Assembly: GCF_021730615.1 (NCBI RefSeq)
Contig: NZ_JAJLMN010000001.1
Span: 496,001-560,000 of the forward strand
Direction: 5' to 3'
DNA length: 64,000 nt
Source: Lichenibacterium dinghuense
GTDB lineage: Bacteria; Pseudomonadota; Alphaproteobacteria; Rhizobiales; Beijerinckiaceae
Under the pieces are notes generated by a model. The model was not told where the DNA came from, ran no database searches, and saw only the letters and a list, made by a program, of their open reading frames with translations. The position numbers and the translations under genes were made by a program. Position 1 is the first letter of the stretch; each line of letters opens with the position of its first letter. Positions 54,047-63,192 of the stretch are shown piece after piece.

Positions 54047-54162
54047 GGCGCATCCCCTCCGTCCGCCGACCGCATCGCCCCCTGTCTGCCCGCAAACGTT
54101 CATGGAACCGCTAACTTCGGCATGCTTAAACTCCGCTAAGTCGCTCGCGCGAGGAGGCTGCC

Positions 54163-55578
54163 CTGTCCATCGACGCCGTCACGGCCCTCAACCGCTTCGG
54201 CCTCGGCGCCCGCCCCGGCGATCTCGCCCGCGTGGCGCCCGACCCGCGCGGCGCCCTCAGGGCCGAACTGAAGCCGGACCGCGCCCTGGTGTCGCCGGAG
54301 GCGGTGGAGGCCGCCGGCCTCGCCGGCACGGCGGGCGACATGCGCGCTGCCTTCGTGGCCGAGGCCGAGCGGAGGGCGCAGCGCGAAAGCCTGAAGGGCA
54401 TCGCCCTGCCGGCGATCCTGCCCTCCGCCATGACGGGCGGGTCGCCGCCCTTCAAGCCGCAGCCCTTCACGGAGGGGCTGATCTTCCGCGCCGAGGCCGC
54501 GGCCCGCCTCGCCATGGCGCGCGACGCCGAGATCGGCTTCGTCGAACGGCTCGTGATGTTTTGGTCGAACCACTTCTGCGTGTCGGCCGGCAAGGCGCCC
54601 TTGCTGCGCGCCAGCGCCGGCGCCTTCGAGCGCGAGGCCATCCGGCCCCACGTGCTCGGCCGCTTCGCCGACATGCTGGTGGCGGTGGAGCGCCATCCGG
54701 CCATGCTGTTCTACCTCGACAACGTGCGCTCCGTCGGCCCCGCGTCGCGCGCGGGGGCGAAGGGCAAGCGCGGGCTGAACGAGAACCTCGCCCGCGAGAC
54801 CCTGGAGCTGCACACGCTCGGGGTCGGCGGCGGCTACACGCAGGCCGACGTGACGGCGCTGGCCCGCGTCATCACGGGCTGGACCTTCGCGGGGCGGGAG
54901 GGGCGCATCGGCGAGCCCGGCGTCTTCACCTTCGACGCCGCCTGGCACGAGCCCGGCGACCAGACCGTCCTCGGGCGCGTGTATCCGGGCGGCGGCTTCG
55001 GCCAGGGCGAGGCGGCGCTGAACGACCTCGCCCGCCATCCCGCGACGGCCCGGCACGTCGCGACCAAGCTCGTCCGCCACTTCGTCGCCGACGATCCGCC
55101 GCCCGCCGCCGTGGAGCGGATCGCCGCCGTGTTCACCGAGCGCGACGGCGACCTCCGCGCCGTGGCCTCCGCGCTGGTCGACCTGCCGGAGGCCTGGTCG
55201 GCGCCGATGGCCAAGGTGCGCAGCCCGGCCGACCTCGTGATCGCGGTGGCGCGCCTGACCGGCGCCCCGCTGCGCGACCCCGGCCCGACCCTCGGGGCGC
55301 TGCACACCCTCGGGCAGCCCCTGTGGGAGCCGCCCGGCCCCAACGGCTACCCCGACACCGCCGCCGATTGGGCCTCGCCGGAGAACATGAAGCTGCGGCT
55401 CGACCTCTGCGCCGCGGCGGCGCACGCCTACAAGGGCGGCACGGACCCCTTGGCCCTGATCGAAGCCGCGGCGGGCAACGCCCTGTCGCCCGAGACGCGG
55501 GACGCCATCCCGCGCGCCGAGTCGCGCGAGCAGGGCCTGGCCCTGGCCCTGATGTCCCCCGAGTTCCAGAGGAGGTGA
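54163..55578 (+). CDS. DUF1800 domain protein, probable CTG start
   Basis: About 471 aa, the DUF1800 family of exported proteins of unknown role, nearly always paired with a DUF1501 gene. Conserved pieces include AVTALNRFGLGARPGDLARV at the start, ERLVMFWSNHFCVS near 128, ENLARETLELHTLGVGGGYT near 207 and VITGWTFAG. The first codon that fits the family N-terminus is CTG at 54163, five bases after a perfect GAGGAGG. The next GTG, at 54232, would delete the conserved LNRFGLGARP. So CTG initiation is the best reading. Confidence 0.85.
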   Translation: MSIDAVTALNRFGLGARPGDLARVAPDPRGALRAELKPDRALVSPEAVEAAGLAGTAGDMRAAFVAEAERRAQRESLKGIALPAILPSAMTGGSPPFKPQPFTEGLIFRAEAAARLAMARDAEIGFVERLVMFWSNHFCVSAGKAPLLRASAGAFEREAIRPHVLGRFADMLVAVERHPAMLFYLDNVRSVGPASRAGAKGKRGLNENLARETLELHTLGVGGGYTQADVTALARVITGWTFAGREGRIGEPGVFTFDAAWHEPGDQTVLGRVYPGGGFGQGEAALNDLARHPATARHVATKLVRHFVADDPPPAAVERIAAVFTERDGDLRAVASALVDLPEAWSAPMAKVRSPADLVIAVARLTGAPLRDPGPTLGALHTLGQPLWEPPGPNGYPDTAADWASPENMKLRLDLCAAAAHAYKGGTDPLALIEAAAGNALSPETRDAIPRAESREQGLALALMSPEFQRR

Positions 55579-55580
55579 CC

Positions 55581-56804
55581 GTGACGCTGTGCGAGATTCC
55601 ATCCCCCTCCCGCCGGGCCCTGCTCGGCGCGGGCGCCGGCTGCTTCGCCTGGGCGTGCCTGCCGGGCTTCGCCCACGCGGCGGGCGGGCGCGACATGCGG
55701 CTCGTGACGATCGTGCTGCGCGGCGCCCTCGACGGCCTGTCCGCCGTGGCGCCGGTGGGGGATCCGGCCTACGCCGACCTGCACGGCTCCCTGGCGCTGC
55801 GGCTCGACGGCGACCATCCCGCCCTGCCCCTCGACGGCTTCTTCGCGCTGAACCCCGCCATGCCGAACCTGGCGCGGCTGTTCCGCGCCGGGCAGGCCAG
55901 CGTCGTCCACGCCGTGGCGACGAGCTACCGCGAGCGCTCGCACTTCGACGGGCAGGACGTGCTCGAAAGCGGGCACGCCGGGCCGGGCTTCACCGGTTCG
56001 GGCTGGCTGAACCGCGCACTCTCGGCGCTGCCGGCGGGGGAGCGGGTGGGCCCGGCCGGGCTCGCGGTCGGCGCCGTGGCGCCGCTCGTCATCCGCGGGC
56101 CTGCGCCGGTGCTCGGCTGGGCCCCGCAGGTCGGCCCGGCCCCCGCCGGCGACGATCTCGCGCGCCGCGTGCTCGACCTCTACGGGCGCCGCGATCCGGG
56201 CCTCCACGCCGCGCTGTCGCAGGGCTTGGCGACCGAGCGCCTCGCCGGCGACGCGGCCGGCAGGACGGGCCGCGGCGACATGGCGTCCCCGGCCGGCATG
56301 CGGCAGGCCGCCGAGGGCGCCGCGCGCCTCCTCGCCGCGGACGACGGCCCGCGCGTCGCCGCGCTGGCCTTCGACGGCTGGGACACCCACGTCAACGAGG
56401 GCGGCGCCACGGGGCGCCTGTCGCAACTGCTCGGCGGGCTCGACGGCGCGATCGCGGCGCTGGAAGCGGGCCTCGGCCCGCGGTGGCGCGACACGACGGT
56501 AGTGGCCGTGACGGAGTTCGGCCGCACCGTGCACATCAACGGCACGGTGGGCACGGACCACGGCACCGGCACGGTCGCGTTCCTGGCGGGCGGCGGCGTG
56601 CGCGGCGGGCGCGTGGTGGCGGACTGGCCAGGCCTCGCCGCGCCGAAGCTCTACGAGGGGCGCGATCTCCAGCCGACGACGGACCTGCGCGCGGTGCTGA
56701 AGGGCGTGCTGGCCGAGCAGTGGGGCCTCTCCGCCGGCGTCCTCGCGGGCGACGTGTTCCCGGGCAGCGATGGCGTGAAGCCGATGGCGGGGCTGTTCGC
56801 CTGA
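55581..56804 (+). CDS. DUF1501 domain protein, Tat-like signal
   Basis: A 407-aa protein of the DUF1501 (alkaline-phosphatase/sulfatase-like fold) family. Residues 9-34 look like a Tat signal (SRRALLGAGAGCFAWACLPG). Further features are VTIVLRGALDGLSAVAPVGD, SHFDGQDVLESG and VAVTEFGRTVHINGTVGTDH, the metal-binding region of the family. The GTG at 55581 follows AGGAGG by five bases and lies two bases after the DUF1800 stop. It probably forms an export-linked pair with that protein; activity is unknown. Confidence 0.9.
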   Translation: MTLCEIPSPSRRALLGAGAGCFAWACLPGFAHAAGGRDMRLVTIVLRGALDGLSAVAPVGDPAYADLHGSLALRLDGDHPALPLDGFFALNPAMPNLARLFRAGQASVVHAVATSYRERSHFDGQDVLESGHAGPGFTGSGWLNRALSALPAGERVGPAGLAVGAVAPLVIRGPAPVLGWAPQVGPAPAGDDLARRVLDLYGRRDPGLHAALSQGLATERLAGDAAGRTGRGDMASPAGMRQAAEGAARLLAADDGPRVAALAFDGWDTHVNEGGATGRLSQLLGGLDGAIAALEAGLGPRWRDTTVVAVTEFGRTVHINGTVGTDHGTGTVAFLAGGGVRGGRVVADWPGLAAPKLYEGRDLQPTTDLRAVLKGVLAEQWGLSAGVLAGDVFPGSDGVKPMAGLFA

Positions 56805-56811
56805 CGGCATG

Positions 56812-56836
56812 AAAAAGCCGGGCGCGGGGCCCGGCT
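56812..56836 (-). terminator. Terminator of the minus-strand small gene
   Basis: Read on the minus strand: AGCCGGGC pairs with GCCCGGCT (56836-56829 and 56823-56816) around a 5-base loop, followed directly by a TTTTTC run. It lies 30 bases past the 78-aa gene and between two convergent genes. Confidence 0.75.
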
Positions 56837-56865
56837 CGGCATCGAGCGCGGTCGGATGGAGGCGC

Positions 56866-57102
56866 TCAGATCGCCCGGGCGCCGACCGGGTTCGCCTCGG
56901 CGTGCATCGTGACGAACGGCGCCGTCGACACGACGTCGCGCTTAGCCGCGATGGGATGGGAGCCGACCGTGAAGGCCGCCGACACGATGCCCACGGCCAG
57001 CATCACCACGACGCCCACCGACATGCGGAGTTGGCGGCGCGCTTCGACCCCGGTCACCTCGGCGGTGAAGCCCTGGCGTGTGGTGGAGGAGGTGGCGACC
57101 AT
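56866..57102 (-). CDS. Small single-helix membrane protein
   Basis: A 78-aa protein. Residues 1-30 are polar (SSTTRQGFTAEVTGVEARRQ), followed by one membrane helix (MSVGVVVMLAVGIVSAAFTV) and a short outer tail. The start is ATG 57102. A clean terminator right behind it supports expression. No family recognised. It is divergent from irr. Confidence 0.6.
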   Translation of the reverse strand: MVATSSTTRQGFTAEVTGVEARRQLRMSVGVVVMLAVGIVSAAFTVGSHPIAAKRDVVSTAPFVTMHAEANPVGARAI

Positions 57103-57407
57103 GGTCCTGACCCTTGTCCGAAGCCGGAGGCGCTGAAGCCGTCGGTTGTGGCGACAATGCCCCACACCGCCTTCGGTTCCGCGCCTGTTGACGATCGTCG
57201 ATTCGAGCTTGACAGCGCATGAACGACGGGTCGGAGCAGCCGCTGCCCCGCACGATCACCATGCCGCAGATTCATCCCTCCGGGTGATTTCCCCCGCGCG
57301 GTGGTGAAGGGAAGATTGCGGGGTTGCACCCCGGACGCCGATCCTCCCGGTTGCGGCGCGGAACGGCGCGGCTGTTCTTCGCCGCCGGAATGGTCTATGG
57401 AACGCCC
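57103..57407. other. Divergent intergenic region between small membrane-protein gene and irr
   Basis: 305 bases without a gene. It should hold the promoters for both neighbours. A perfect 10-bp palindrome GACGATCGTC lies at about 57190. No clear iron-control-element or Fur-box match was seen by eye. Confidence 0.4.
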
Positions 57408-57896
57408 ATGCCCCAGCCCTTCATCGCCCCCAAGCTCCCCGTCACCCCTCCCGCCGCCCTCCAGGCCGCCGCCGGCGCGCATCTGCACGGCTGCCCGGTG
57501 CACGACCTGCGCACCAAGCTGCGGCAGGCCGGGCTGCGCCCGACGCGGCAGCGCGTGGCGTTGGGCTGGCTGCTGTTCGCCAAGGGTGACCGGCACATCA
57601 CGGCGGAGAAGCTCTACGAGGAGGCCACGGGCGCGCGCGTCGCCATCTCGCTCGCCACGGTCTACAACACGCTCCACCAGTTCACCGAGGCGGGGCTGCT
57701 GCGGGAGATCGCGGTGGACGGCTCGAAGACCTATTTCGATACCAACCTGTCGAACCATCACCACTTCCTGATCGAGGACACCAACGCCCTCGTCGACATC
57801 CCCGGCTCGCATATCGAGGTGAGCGCCCTTCCGGACGCGCCGGCCGGGATGGAGATCGACCGGGTCGACGTCATCATCCGCCTGCGCCGCAAGTAG
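57408..57896 (+). CDS. irr: Iron response regulator Irr (Fur family)
   Basis: A 162-aa Fur-family regulator that represses or activates iron and heme genes under iron limitation in rhizobia-like alphaproteobacteria. Counting from ATG 57408, Cys29-Pro30 in HLHGCPVHDLR forms a heme-regulatory motif, at the same number reported for Bradyrhizobium Irr. The wHTH spans LRPTRQRVALGWLLFAKGD to SLATVYNTLHQF, and the His-rich heme/metal site is NHHHFLIEDT. Heme binding triggers degradation in the Bradyrhizobium protein. An upstream ATG at 57390 would add six residues. Confidence 0.9.
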   Translation: MPQPFIAPKLPVTPPAALQAAAGAHLHGCPVHDLRTKLRQAGLRPTRQRVALGWLLFAKGDRHITAEKLYEEATGARVAISLATVYNTLHQFTEAGLLREIAVDGSKTYFDTNLSNHHHFLIEDTNALVDIPGSHIEVSALPDAPAGMEIDRVDVIIRLRRK

Positions 57897-57911
57897 GATC
57901 TTCGGCGCGGC

Positions 57912-58670
57912 TCAGCCGGACATCCCCCCGGCGCGGGCCGCCAGCGCGCTCGCCGCCGCGATGAAGTTGCCGAGCGCCTCGGGCGCGAAGGGGTTGCCGC
58001 CGACGATCGTGTCGAACAGCGCCGCCGAGTCGTCGCCGACGAGGTTTAGCAGCCCGGCGAGGCGCGCGAAGGCCGCCGTCTCCAGCCCGAAGTCGGGCAG
58101 GTCGAGAGCCTTGAGGCTGCCGGCCACGAGGTGGCTCAAGCCCTGCACGTAGGCCATCTCCCGGTCGTGAGCCTCCGGGGTGGCGCGCCGCACGTCGAGC
58201 CGCAGCGACCGCGCGCAGAAGCGGCGGACCAGGGCCGCGGCCACTCCCTCGCCGCACACCACGGTCTTCAGCCCCGCGATGCCGTCCCGCCCGCTGTTGG
58301 GGCCGAACAGGGGATGCGTCCCGACGAGGCGCGTGCCCGCTGGGAGTTCCTCGCGCAGGATCGCGAGCGGCTTCACCTTCACGGAGCAGACGTCGACCAC
58401 CATGGCGCCGGGGCCGAGGTGTGGCGCCGCGGCCCCGGCGGCCGCGCGGAGCGCGCCGAGCGGAACCGCCAGCACCACGACCGGGCGCGCGGCGGCCTCG
58501 GCCAGCGAGGCTGGGGCGACGCCCCAACCGGCGCAGAGCCGGTCGATGTCCGGCCGGGGGTCGTGAACGGCGACGTCGAAGAAGGGGCGCAGGTGCGGGA
58601 CGGCGAAGGCCCCGAAGGCCCCCGCGCCGATCAGGCCCAGGGCCGGGCGTTTCTCACGTCGTCGCTGCAT
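57912..58670 (-). CDS. Prephenate/arogenate dehydrogenase
   Basis: A 252-aa TyrA-type dehydrogenase acting in tyrosine synthesis. The Rossmann site is LGLIGAGAFGAFAVPHL near residue 10, with VVLAVPLGALRA, and the catalytic-site segment is VGTHPLFGPNSGRDG near 118. The helical dimerisation domain is shorter than in ~300-aa relatives, so it may be a compact single-domain form. Coenzyme preference is not decidable by eye. It converges on irr with 15 bases between the stops. Confidence 0.83.
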   Translation of the reverse strand: MQRRREKRPALGLIGAGAFGAFAVPHLRPFFDVAVHDPRPDIDRLCAGWGVAPASLAEAAARPVVVLAVPLGALRAAAGAAAPHLGPGAMVVDVCSVKVKPLAILREELPAGTRLVGTHPLFGPNSGRDGIAGLKTVVCGEGVAAALVRRFCARSLRLDVRRATPEAHDREMAYVQGLSHLVAGSLKALDLPDFGLETAAFARLAGLLNLVGDDSAALFDTIVGGNPFAPEALGNFIAAASALAARAGGMSG

Positions 58671-59005
58671 GGTGTCCTCGTCGGGGCTGGGCAGCCGCGG
58701 GAGGCTCTGTGGGGATGCGGACCGCTCGGCGGCGGCATCTCGGAGATCGTCGTGACGAACCGGGCCGCGTCTATCGAGACGGGCCGCGATAGGCGCGGGG
58801 GCGGGCGGTCGTGCGATCCATGAACGTCAGCTTGGACTGTGCCGCCGGCGGAGGCAAGGGCGATCGTCGGCCCACGCCTGCGGCCCCGCCCTGCCCCCCG
58901 TTTGACGCCCTTCCGATCCGGCGTGCAAAAGCCACCGTCGCGCTTGCGTGCCGCGGACCGGCACGCTCCAATGTCGGCGCGGCTACGAACATCAGGGCTG
59001 AATGG
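58671..59005. other. Intergenic region, no gene seen
   Basis: 335 bases between the divergent prephenate dehydrogenase gene and a 68-aa gene. Frames here are short or Arg/Pro-rich shadows. No hairpin with a T run, riboswitch or tRNA was recognised; presumably promoters. Confidence 0.4.
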
Positions 59006-59212
59006 ATGATCTACGACGGTGCGGCGGTCCGGCAAAGGCTTGTGGCCCTGCGTGAGGCCTTGACGGCCGCCAAGGAGCGGACGGAGCTCGACCCGTTCGA
59101 CGAGGCCATGTTCAACGCCATCCACGCCATGCTGGAGGTGAGCGAGATCCACAGCGCCGCGATCGAGGGCATGGTGAAGTCCGCGCGCAAGCTGGAGCGC
59201 CGGCTGCGCTGA
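59006..59212 (+). CDS. Small helical protein, function unknown
   Basis: A 68-aa mostly helical protein (RQRLVALREALTAAKERTEL, then EAMFNAIHAMLEVSEIHSAA and a basic tail KSARKLERRLR). It has no signal or membrane segment. The amino-acid make-up is that of a real protein rather than a shadow frame. A longer upstream frame is Pro/Arg-rich and rejected. No family recognised. Confidence 0.5.
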   Translation: MIYDGAAVRQRLVALREALTAAKERTELDPFDEAMFNAIHAMLEVSEIHSAAIEGMVKSARKLERRLR

Positions 59213-59323
59213 CCGGCGCGAGCCGCGGCCGGACCGGGCTTTTCTCTGCCCCCCGGATGCGCCGATGATCGGACCGGCCCCGCGGCCCGGTGAACCCGTG
59301 CGAGGCGGGAAAGGAGGAACGCC

Positions 59324-60151
59324 ATGGCGAAGCGGCACCTGCACATCGGCGGCACCGCCGTCGACCTGCTCCTGGACGGCCCGCTCGGCGTGCCCCGGGA
59401 GCACCTGATCCACGACCGCGGCCCGGCGGCGCTCGCCGCCGCCGTCGCGGGGCTGGACGAGCGATCGCTGTCGCTCGACGTCAACTGCTTCCTCCTGCGC
59501 GGCCCGCGCGGCATCGAGCTGGTCGACGCTGGGGCCGGCGGGCCGAGCCGCGGTGCCGACCTCGGCCACGCGCGCGCGGCCCTCGCCGAGCGGGGCGTCG
59601 CGCCGGACGCGATCGTCCGGATCTACCTCACCCATATGCACTTCGACCATATGCTCGGGCTGATCGACGGCGACGAGGCCTTCTTTCCCCGCGCCGAACT
59701 CGTCGTGCCCGCGGCGGACCTCGCCTTCTACACCGATCCGGCGGAGCGCGAGCGCGTGCCCGAGGCTTGGCGCGAAACCTTCGACGAGGCGGGGCGCGTC
59801 GCCGCGGCCTATGCGGGGCGCCTCCGCGCCGCGCCGTTCGGACCCGTGATGCCCGGCGTGGAGCTGCTGCCCATCCCCGGCCACTCGCGCGGCCAGGGAG
59901 CCTACCTGTTCACGGACGCCGGCGGCACGCTGCTCCTGTTCGGCGACCTGCTCCACCTCGCGGTCGAGCAGGCGACGGACCCCGACCTCGGCCTCGTCTA
60001 CGACGACAGCCCGACCGATGCGGCCGACGCGCGCCGCGCCGTGCTGGCCTGCGCCGCCGCCGAGGGCTGGACCGTGGGGGGTGGGCACCTGCGCGGCTTC
60101 GGCCGGGTGGCGCTCGACGGCGCCGGGTTCCGGATCGATCCCCTCGCCTGA
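59324..60151 (+). CDS. MBL-fold metallohydrolase
   Basis: A 275-aa metallo-beta-lactamase-fold hydrolase, similar to AiiA/N-acyl-homoserine-lactonase-like proteins. The metal site is YLTHMHFDHMLGL (HxHxDH) near residue 104, with IPGHSRGQGAYLF near 185, LLFGDLLHLAVEQ near 207 and a late GGGHLRG. The N-terminal LNCFLLRGPRGIELVDAGAGG-like strand pair is typical (VNCFLLRGPRG). Substrate unknown. AAAGGAGG lies just before the ATG. Confidence 0.87.
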   Translation: MAKRHLHIGGTAVDLLLDGPLGVPREHLIHDRGPAALAAAVAGLDERSLSLDVNCFLLRGPRGIELVDAGAGGPSRGADLGHARAALAERGVAPDAIVRIYLTHMHFDHMLGLIDGDEAFFPRAELVVPAADLAFYTDPAERERVPEAWRETFDEAGRVAAAYAGRLRAAPFGPVMPGVELLPIPGHSRGQGAYLFTDAGGTLLLFGDLLHLAVEQATDPDLGLVYDDSPTDAADARRAVLACAAAEGWTVGGGHLRGFGRVALDGAGFRIDPLA

Positions 60152-60299
60152 ACCGGGCGGCGCCGGGCGAGCGCTCCGCCTTGCGCTCGCCCCCCCGTGC
60201 CTCTACCGTCCTCCATGCGTGTCCTGCAGACCTGTGCGGACCGCGACGCCGCGCCCCAGCGGCACGGTTGTCCGCCCGAATCCACGCAGTCCAGGTGCC

Positions 60300-63173
60300 G
60301 TGCGTCGTTCCCTCACCCTGATCGTCCTCGCCCTGCTCTGCTTCGCGCTGCCGCGGTCCGCCTCCGCCGTCGAGGCGGTGCGGGTGTCGCTGGACAGCAC
60401 GGCCGTCGACCTCACCCCGGTGGTCGAGCACTTCACCGGCCAGGGCGACCGCATCCAGATCTCCACCGCGCCCGGCGCCGACGGCATCGTGAGGCGCATC
60501 GAGGTCGGCGCCAAGCAGCCCGGCACGCATCCGAACTGGATCGTCTTCGCGCTCACCAACGACACGGACGAGCAGATCGAGCGGCTGCTGGTGGCGCCCC
60601 ACTTCCGCCTGGTCGGCTCGGGGCTCGTGTGGCCCGATCTCGGCGCCAACCGCATCTCGGCCATCACGGCGAGCCAGGGCTTCTCGCCCGAAGCGCAGGA
60701 CAGCCCCGACGCCGACATCTTCCGCATCACGCTCGACCCCGGCTCCACCGTCACCTACGTGGCGGAGCTGCGCACGCCGAACCTGCCGCAGCTGACCCTG
60801 TGGGCGCCCGACGCCTACAAGGACCAGATCAACAACATCACGCTCTACAAGGGCATCGTCATCGGCATCGCGGGCCTGCTGGCGCTGTTCCTCACCATCG
60901 TCTTCGTGGTGCGCGGCGCGGTGATCTTCCCGGCCGCCGCGGCGCTCGCCTGGGCGGTGCTGGCCTACGTGTGCATCGATTTCGGCTTCTGGCACCGCCT
61001 CTTCGCGGTGGGGGGCGACAGCGACCAAGTGGCGCGCGCCGTGGCCGAGGCCGTGCTGGCCGCCACCCTGTTCGTGTTCCTGTTCGCCTACCTCCACCTC
61101 AACCGCTGGCACGTCCGCTACGGCCACATCGGCGTCGTGTCCTCGCTGCTGCTGCTGGCGCTCGTCGTCTTCGCCTACTTCAACGCGCCGGTCGCGGCCG
61201 GGGTCGCCCGCATCACGCTGGGCGCCGTGGCGGGCGTCGGCCTGATCCTGGTGCTGTACCTGTCGACCCACGGCTACGACCGCGCCGTGATGCTGATCCC
61301 GACCTGGTTCATCCTGTCCATGTGGGTCACGGCGGCGGGCTTCACGGTCGAGGGCGTGCTGAGCAACGACCTCGTGTCCCCGGCCCTGATGGGCGGCCTC
61401 GTGCTCCTGGTGATGCTGATCGGCTTCACCATCATGCAGAACGCCTTCGCGGGCAGCGGGCTCGGCCACGGCGCGGTGTCGGATTCCGAGCGCAAGGCGC
61501 TGGCGCTGACGGGCTCCGGCGACGTGATCTTCGACTGGGACGTCGACGCCGACCGCATCTACGTCAGCCCCGAGATCGAGCACCAGCTCGGCCTCAAGCG
61601 CGGCAGCCTCGAGGGTCCCGCCTCCGGCTGGTTCGACCTGCTGCACGGCTTCGACCGCGAGCGCTACCGCGCCTCGCTCGACACGGTGCTGGAGCAGCGC
61701 TGCGGCCGCATCTCGCACTTCTTCCGCCTGCGGGCCGCGGACGGTCACTACTTCTGGTACGCGCTCAAGGCCCGCCCCGTGGTGGGGCAGGACGGCGAGG
61801 TCGTGCGCGTGGTCGGCACCCTGTCCGACTGCACGGAAAGCAAGACCGCCGAGGAGCGCCTGCTCCACGACGCCGTGCACGACAACCTCACCGGCCTGCC
61901 GAACCGCGAGCTGTTCTTCGACCGGCTCAACGCGGCCCTGACCATGGGGGCCGGGGTCGGCGCGTCGCGCCCCTCCGTGATCACGCTCGACGTCGACCGC
62001 TTCAAGCAGGTCAACGAGCAGGTCGGGCCGTCGGTCGGGGACTCGATCCTGCTCACCATCGCGCGCCGCCTCGGCCGCCTGCTGCGCCAGCAGGACACGA
62101 TGGCGCGGATCGGCGGCGACCAGTTCGCCTTCATCGTCATGTCGGAGCAGAACCTCGACGCCGTGCTGGCCCTGGCCGACACGCTGCGCCGAACCCTGTC
62201 GACGCCGATCACCTTCGGCGACCACGAGATCGCGCTCACCTGTTCGGGCGGCATCGCCCCTTACGATCCCAGCGTCCACGCCAAGCGCGAAACCATGCTG
62301 CAGGACGCCGAGGTCGCCATGGCGCACGCCAAGCGCGGCGGCGGCGACCGCGTCGAGCTGTTCCGCCCCGCCATGCGGGCCGTGCGGACCGAGCGCGTGA
62401 CCGTCGAGTCGGACCTCCGCCGCGCCGTCGAGCGGGGCGAGATCAAGGTCCACTTCCAGCCGATCGTGCGCCTGGAAGACCGCACCATCGCGGGATTCGA
62501 GGCCCTGCTGCGCTGGACGCATCCGCGGCTCGGCGTCGTGCCCCCGTCCGAGTTCATCCCCGTGGCGGAGCAGACCGGGCTGATCGTCGACCTCGGCCTC
62601 TTAGCGCTGGACCGCACCGCCAGGGAGCTGGCCGCCTGGCAGGCGGCGCTCGACGTCTACCCGCCGATCTACGCCAGCGTGAACGTGTCCTCGCGCCAGC
62701 TCCTGCGCCACGACCTGCTCGGCGACGTGAAATCCGTGCTCACCCGCTCCGGCGTGCTGCGCGACTCGCTGAAGCTGGAGCTCACCGAGAGCCTGGTGAT
62801 GGAGAACCCCGAATATGCCGCCAAGATGCTCGGCCGCATCCGCGACCTCGGGGCCGGCCTGTCGCTCGACGACTTCGGCACGGGTTATTCGAGCCTGAGC
62901 TACCTCCAGCGCTTCCCCTTCGACACGATCAAGATCGACCAGAGCTTCGTGCGCCAGAACGGCAAGGGCGCGCGGCCCATCATCCTGCGCTCCATCGTGG
63001 GCCTCGCGCACGACCTCGGCATGGAGGTGGTGGCCGAGGGCGCCGAGTCCGAGAGCGACGTGATCGAGCTTTCCCAGCTCGGCTGCGAATACGCGCAGGG
63101 CTTCGCCTTCGGCCAGGCCATCACGGCGGCCGAAGCGCGGCGCCTCGTCGGCGCCGCCAGCGAGGCCGCCTGA
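60300..63173 (+). CDS. Membrane PAS-GGDEF-EAL protein, probable c-di-GMP phosphodiesterase
   Basis: A 957-aa sensor protein. Signal peptide ~1-22 (SLTLIVLALLCFALPRSASA); an extracytoplasmic beta domain ~25-170, like 7TMR-DISM receptors; seven hydrophobic segments ~180-390; PAS ~405-515; GGDEF ~530-690; EAL ~700-957. The GGDEF motif reads RIGGDQFAF, so cyclase activity is doubtful. The EAL domain keeps EALLRW, NVSSRQL, ELTESLVME, DDFGTGYSSLSYL, KIDQSFV and AEGAES, so c-di-GMP hydrolysis is likely. GTG 60300 is chosen because it starts the signal peptide. A glycosyltransferase follows 19 bases later. Confidence 0.9.
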   Translation: MRRSLTLIVLALLCFALPRSASAVEAVRVSLDSTAVDLTPVVEHFTGQGDRIQISTAPGADGIVRRIEVGAKQPGTHPNWIVFALTNDTDEQIERLLVAPHFRLVGSGLVWPDLGANRISAITASQGFSPEAQDSPDADIFRITLDPGSTVTYVAELRTPNLPQLTLWAPDAYKDQINNITLYKGIVIGIAGLLALFLTIVFVVRGAVIFPAAAALAWAVLAYVCIDFGFWHRLFAVGGDSDQVARAVAEAVLAATLFVFLFAYLHLNRWHVRYGHIGVVSSLLLLALVVFAYFNAPVAAGVARITLGAVAGVGLILVLYLSTHGYDRAVMLIPTWFILSMWVTAAGFTVEGVLSNDLVSPALMGGLVLLVMLIGFTIMQNAFAGSGLGHGAVSDSERKALALTGSGDVIFDWDVDADRIYVSPEIEHQLGLKRGSLEGPASGWFDLLHGFDRERYRASLDTVLEQRCGRISHFFRLRAADGHYFWYALKARPVVGQDGEVVRVVGTLSDCTESKTAEERLLHDAVHDNLTGLPNRELFFDRLNAALTMGAGVGASRPSVITLDVDRFKQVNEQVGPSVGDSILLTIARRLGRLLRQQDTMARIGGDQFAFIVMSEQNLDAVLALADTLRRTLSTPITFGDHEIALTCSGGIAPYDPSVHAKRETMLQDAEVAMAHAKRGGGDRVELFRPAMRAVRTERVTVESDLRRAVERGEIKVHFQPIVRLEDRTIAGFEALLRWTHPRLGVVPPSEFIPVAEQTGLIVDLGLLALDRTARELAAWQAALDVYPPIYASVNVSSRQLLRHDLLGDVKSVLTRSGVLRDSLKLELTESLVMENPEYAAKMLGRIRDLGAGLSLDDFGTGYSSLSYLQRFPFDTIKIDQSFVRQNGKGARPIILRSIVGLAHDLGMEVVAEGAESESDVIELSQLGCEYAQGFAFGQAITAAEARRLVGAASEAA

Positions 63174-63192
63174 GGGCGGGGGCGGCCCCGGC

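Noticed and set aside
54045-55580. Extension of the DUF1501 frame upstream
   Set aside because: It runs through the DUF1800 gene in another frame with shadow composition; GTG 55581 with its Shine-Dalgarno is the true start.
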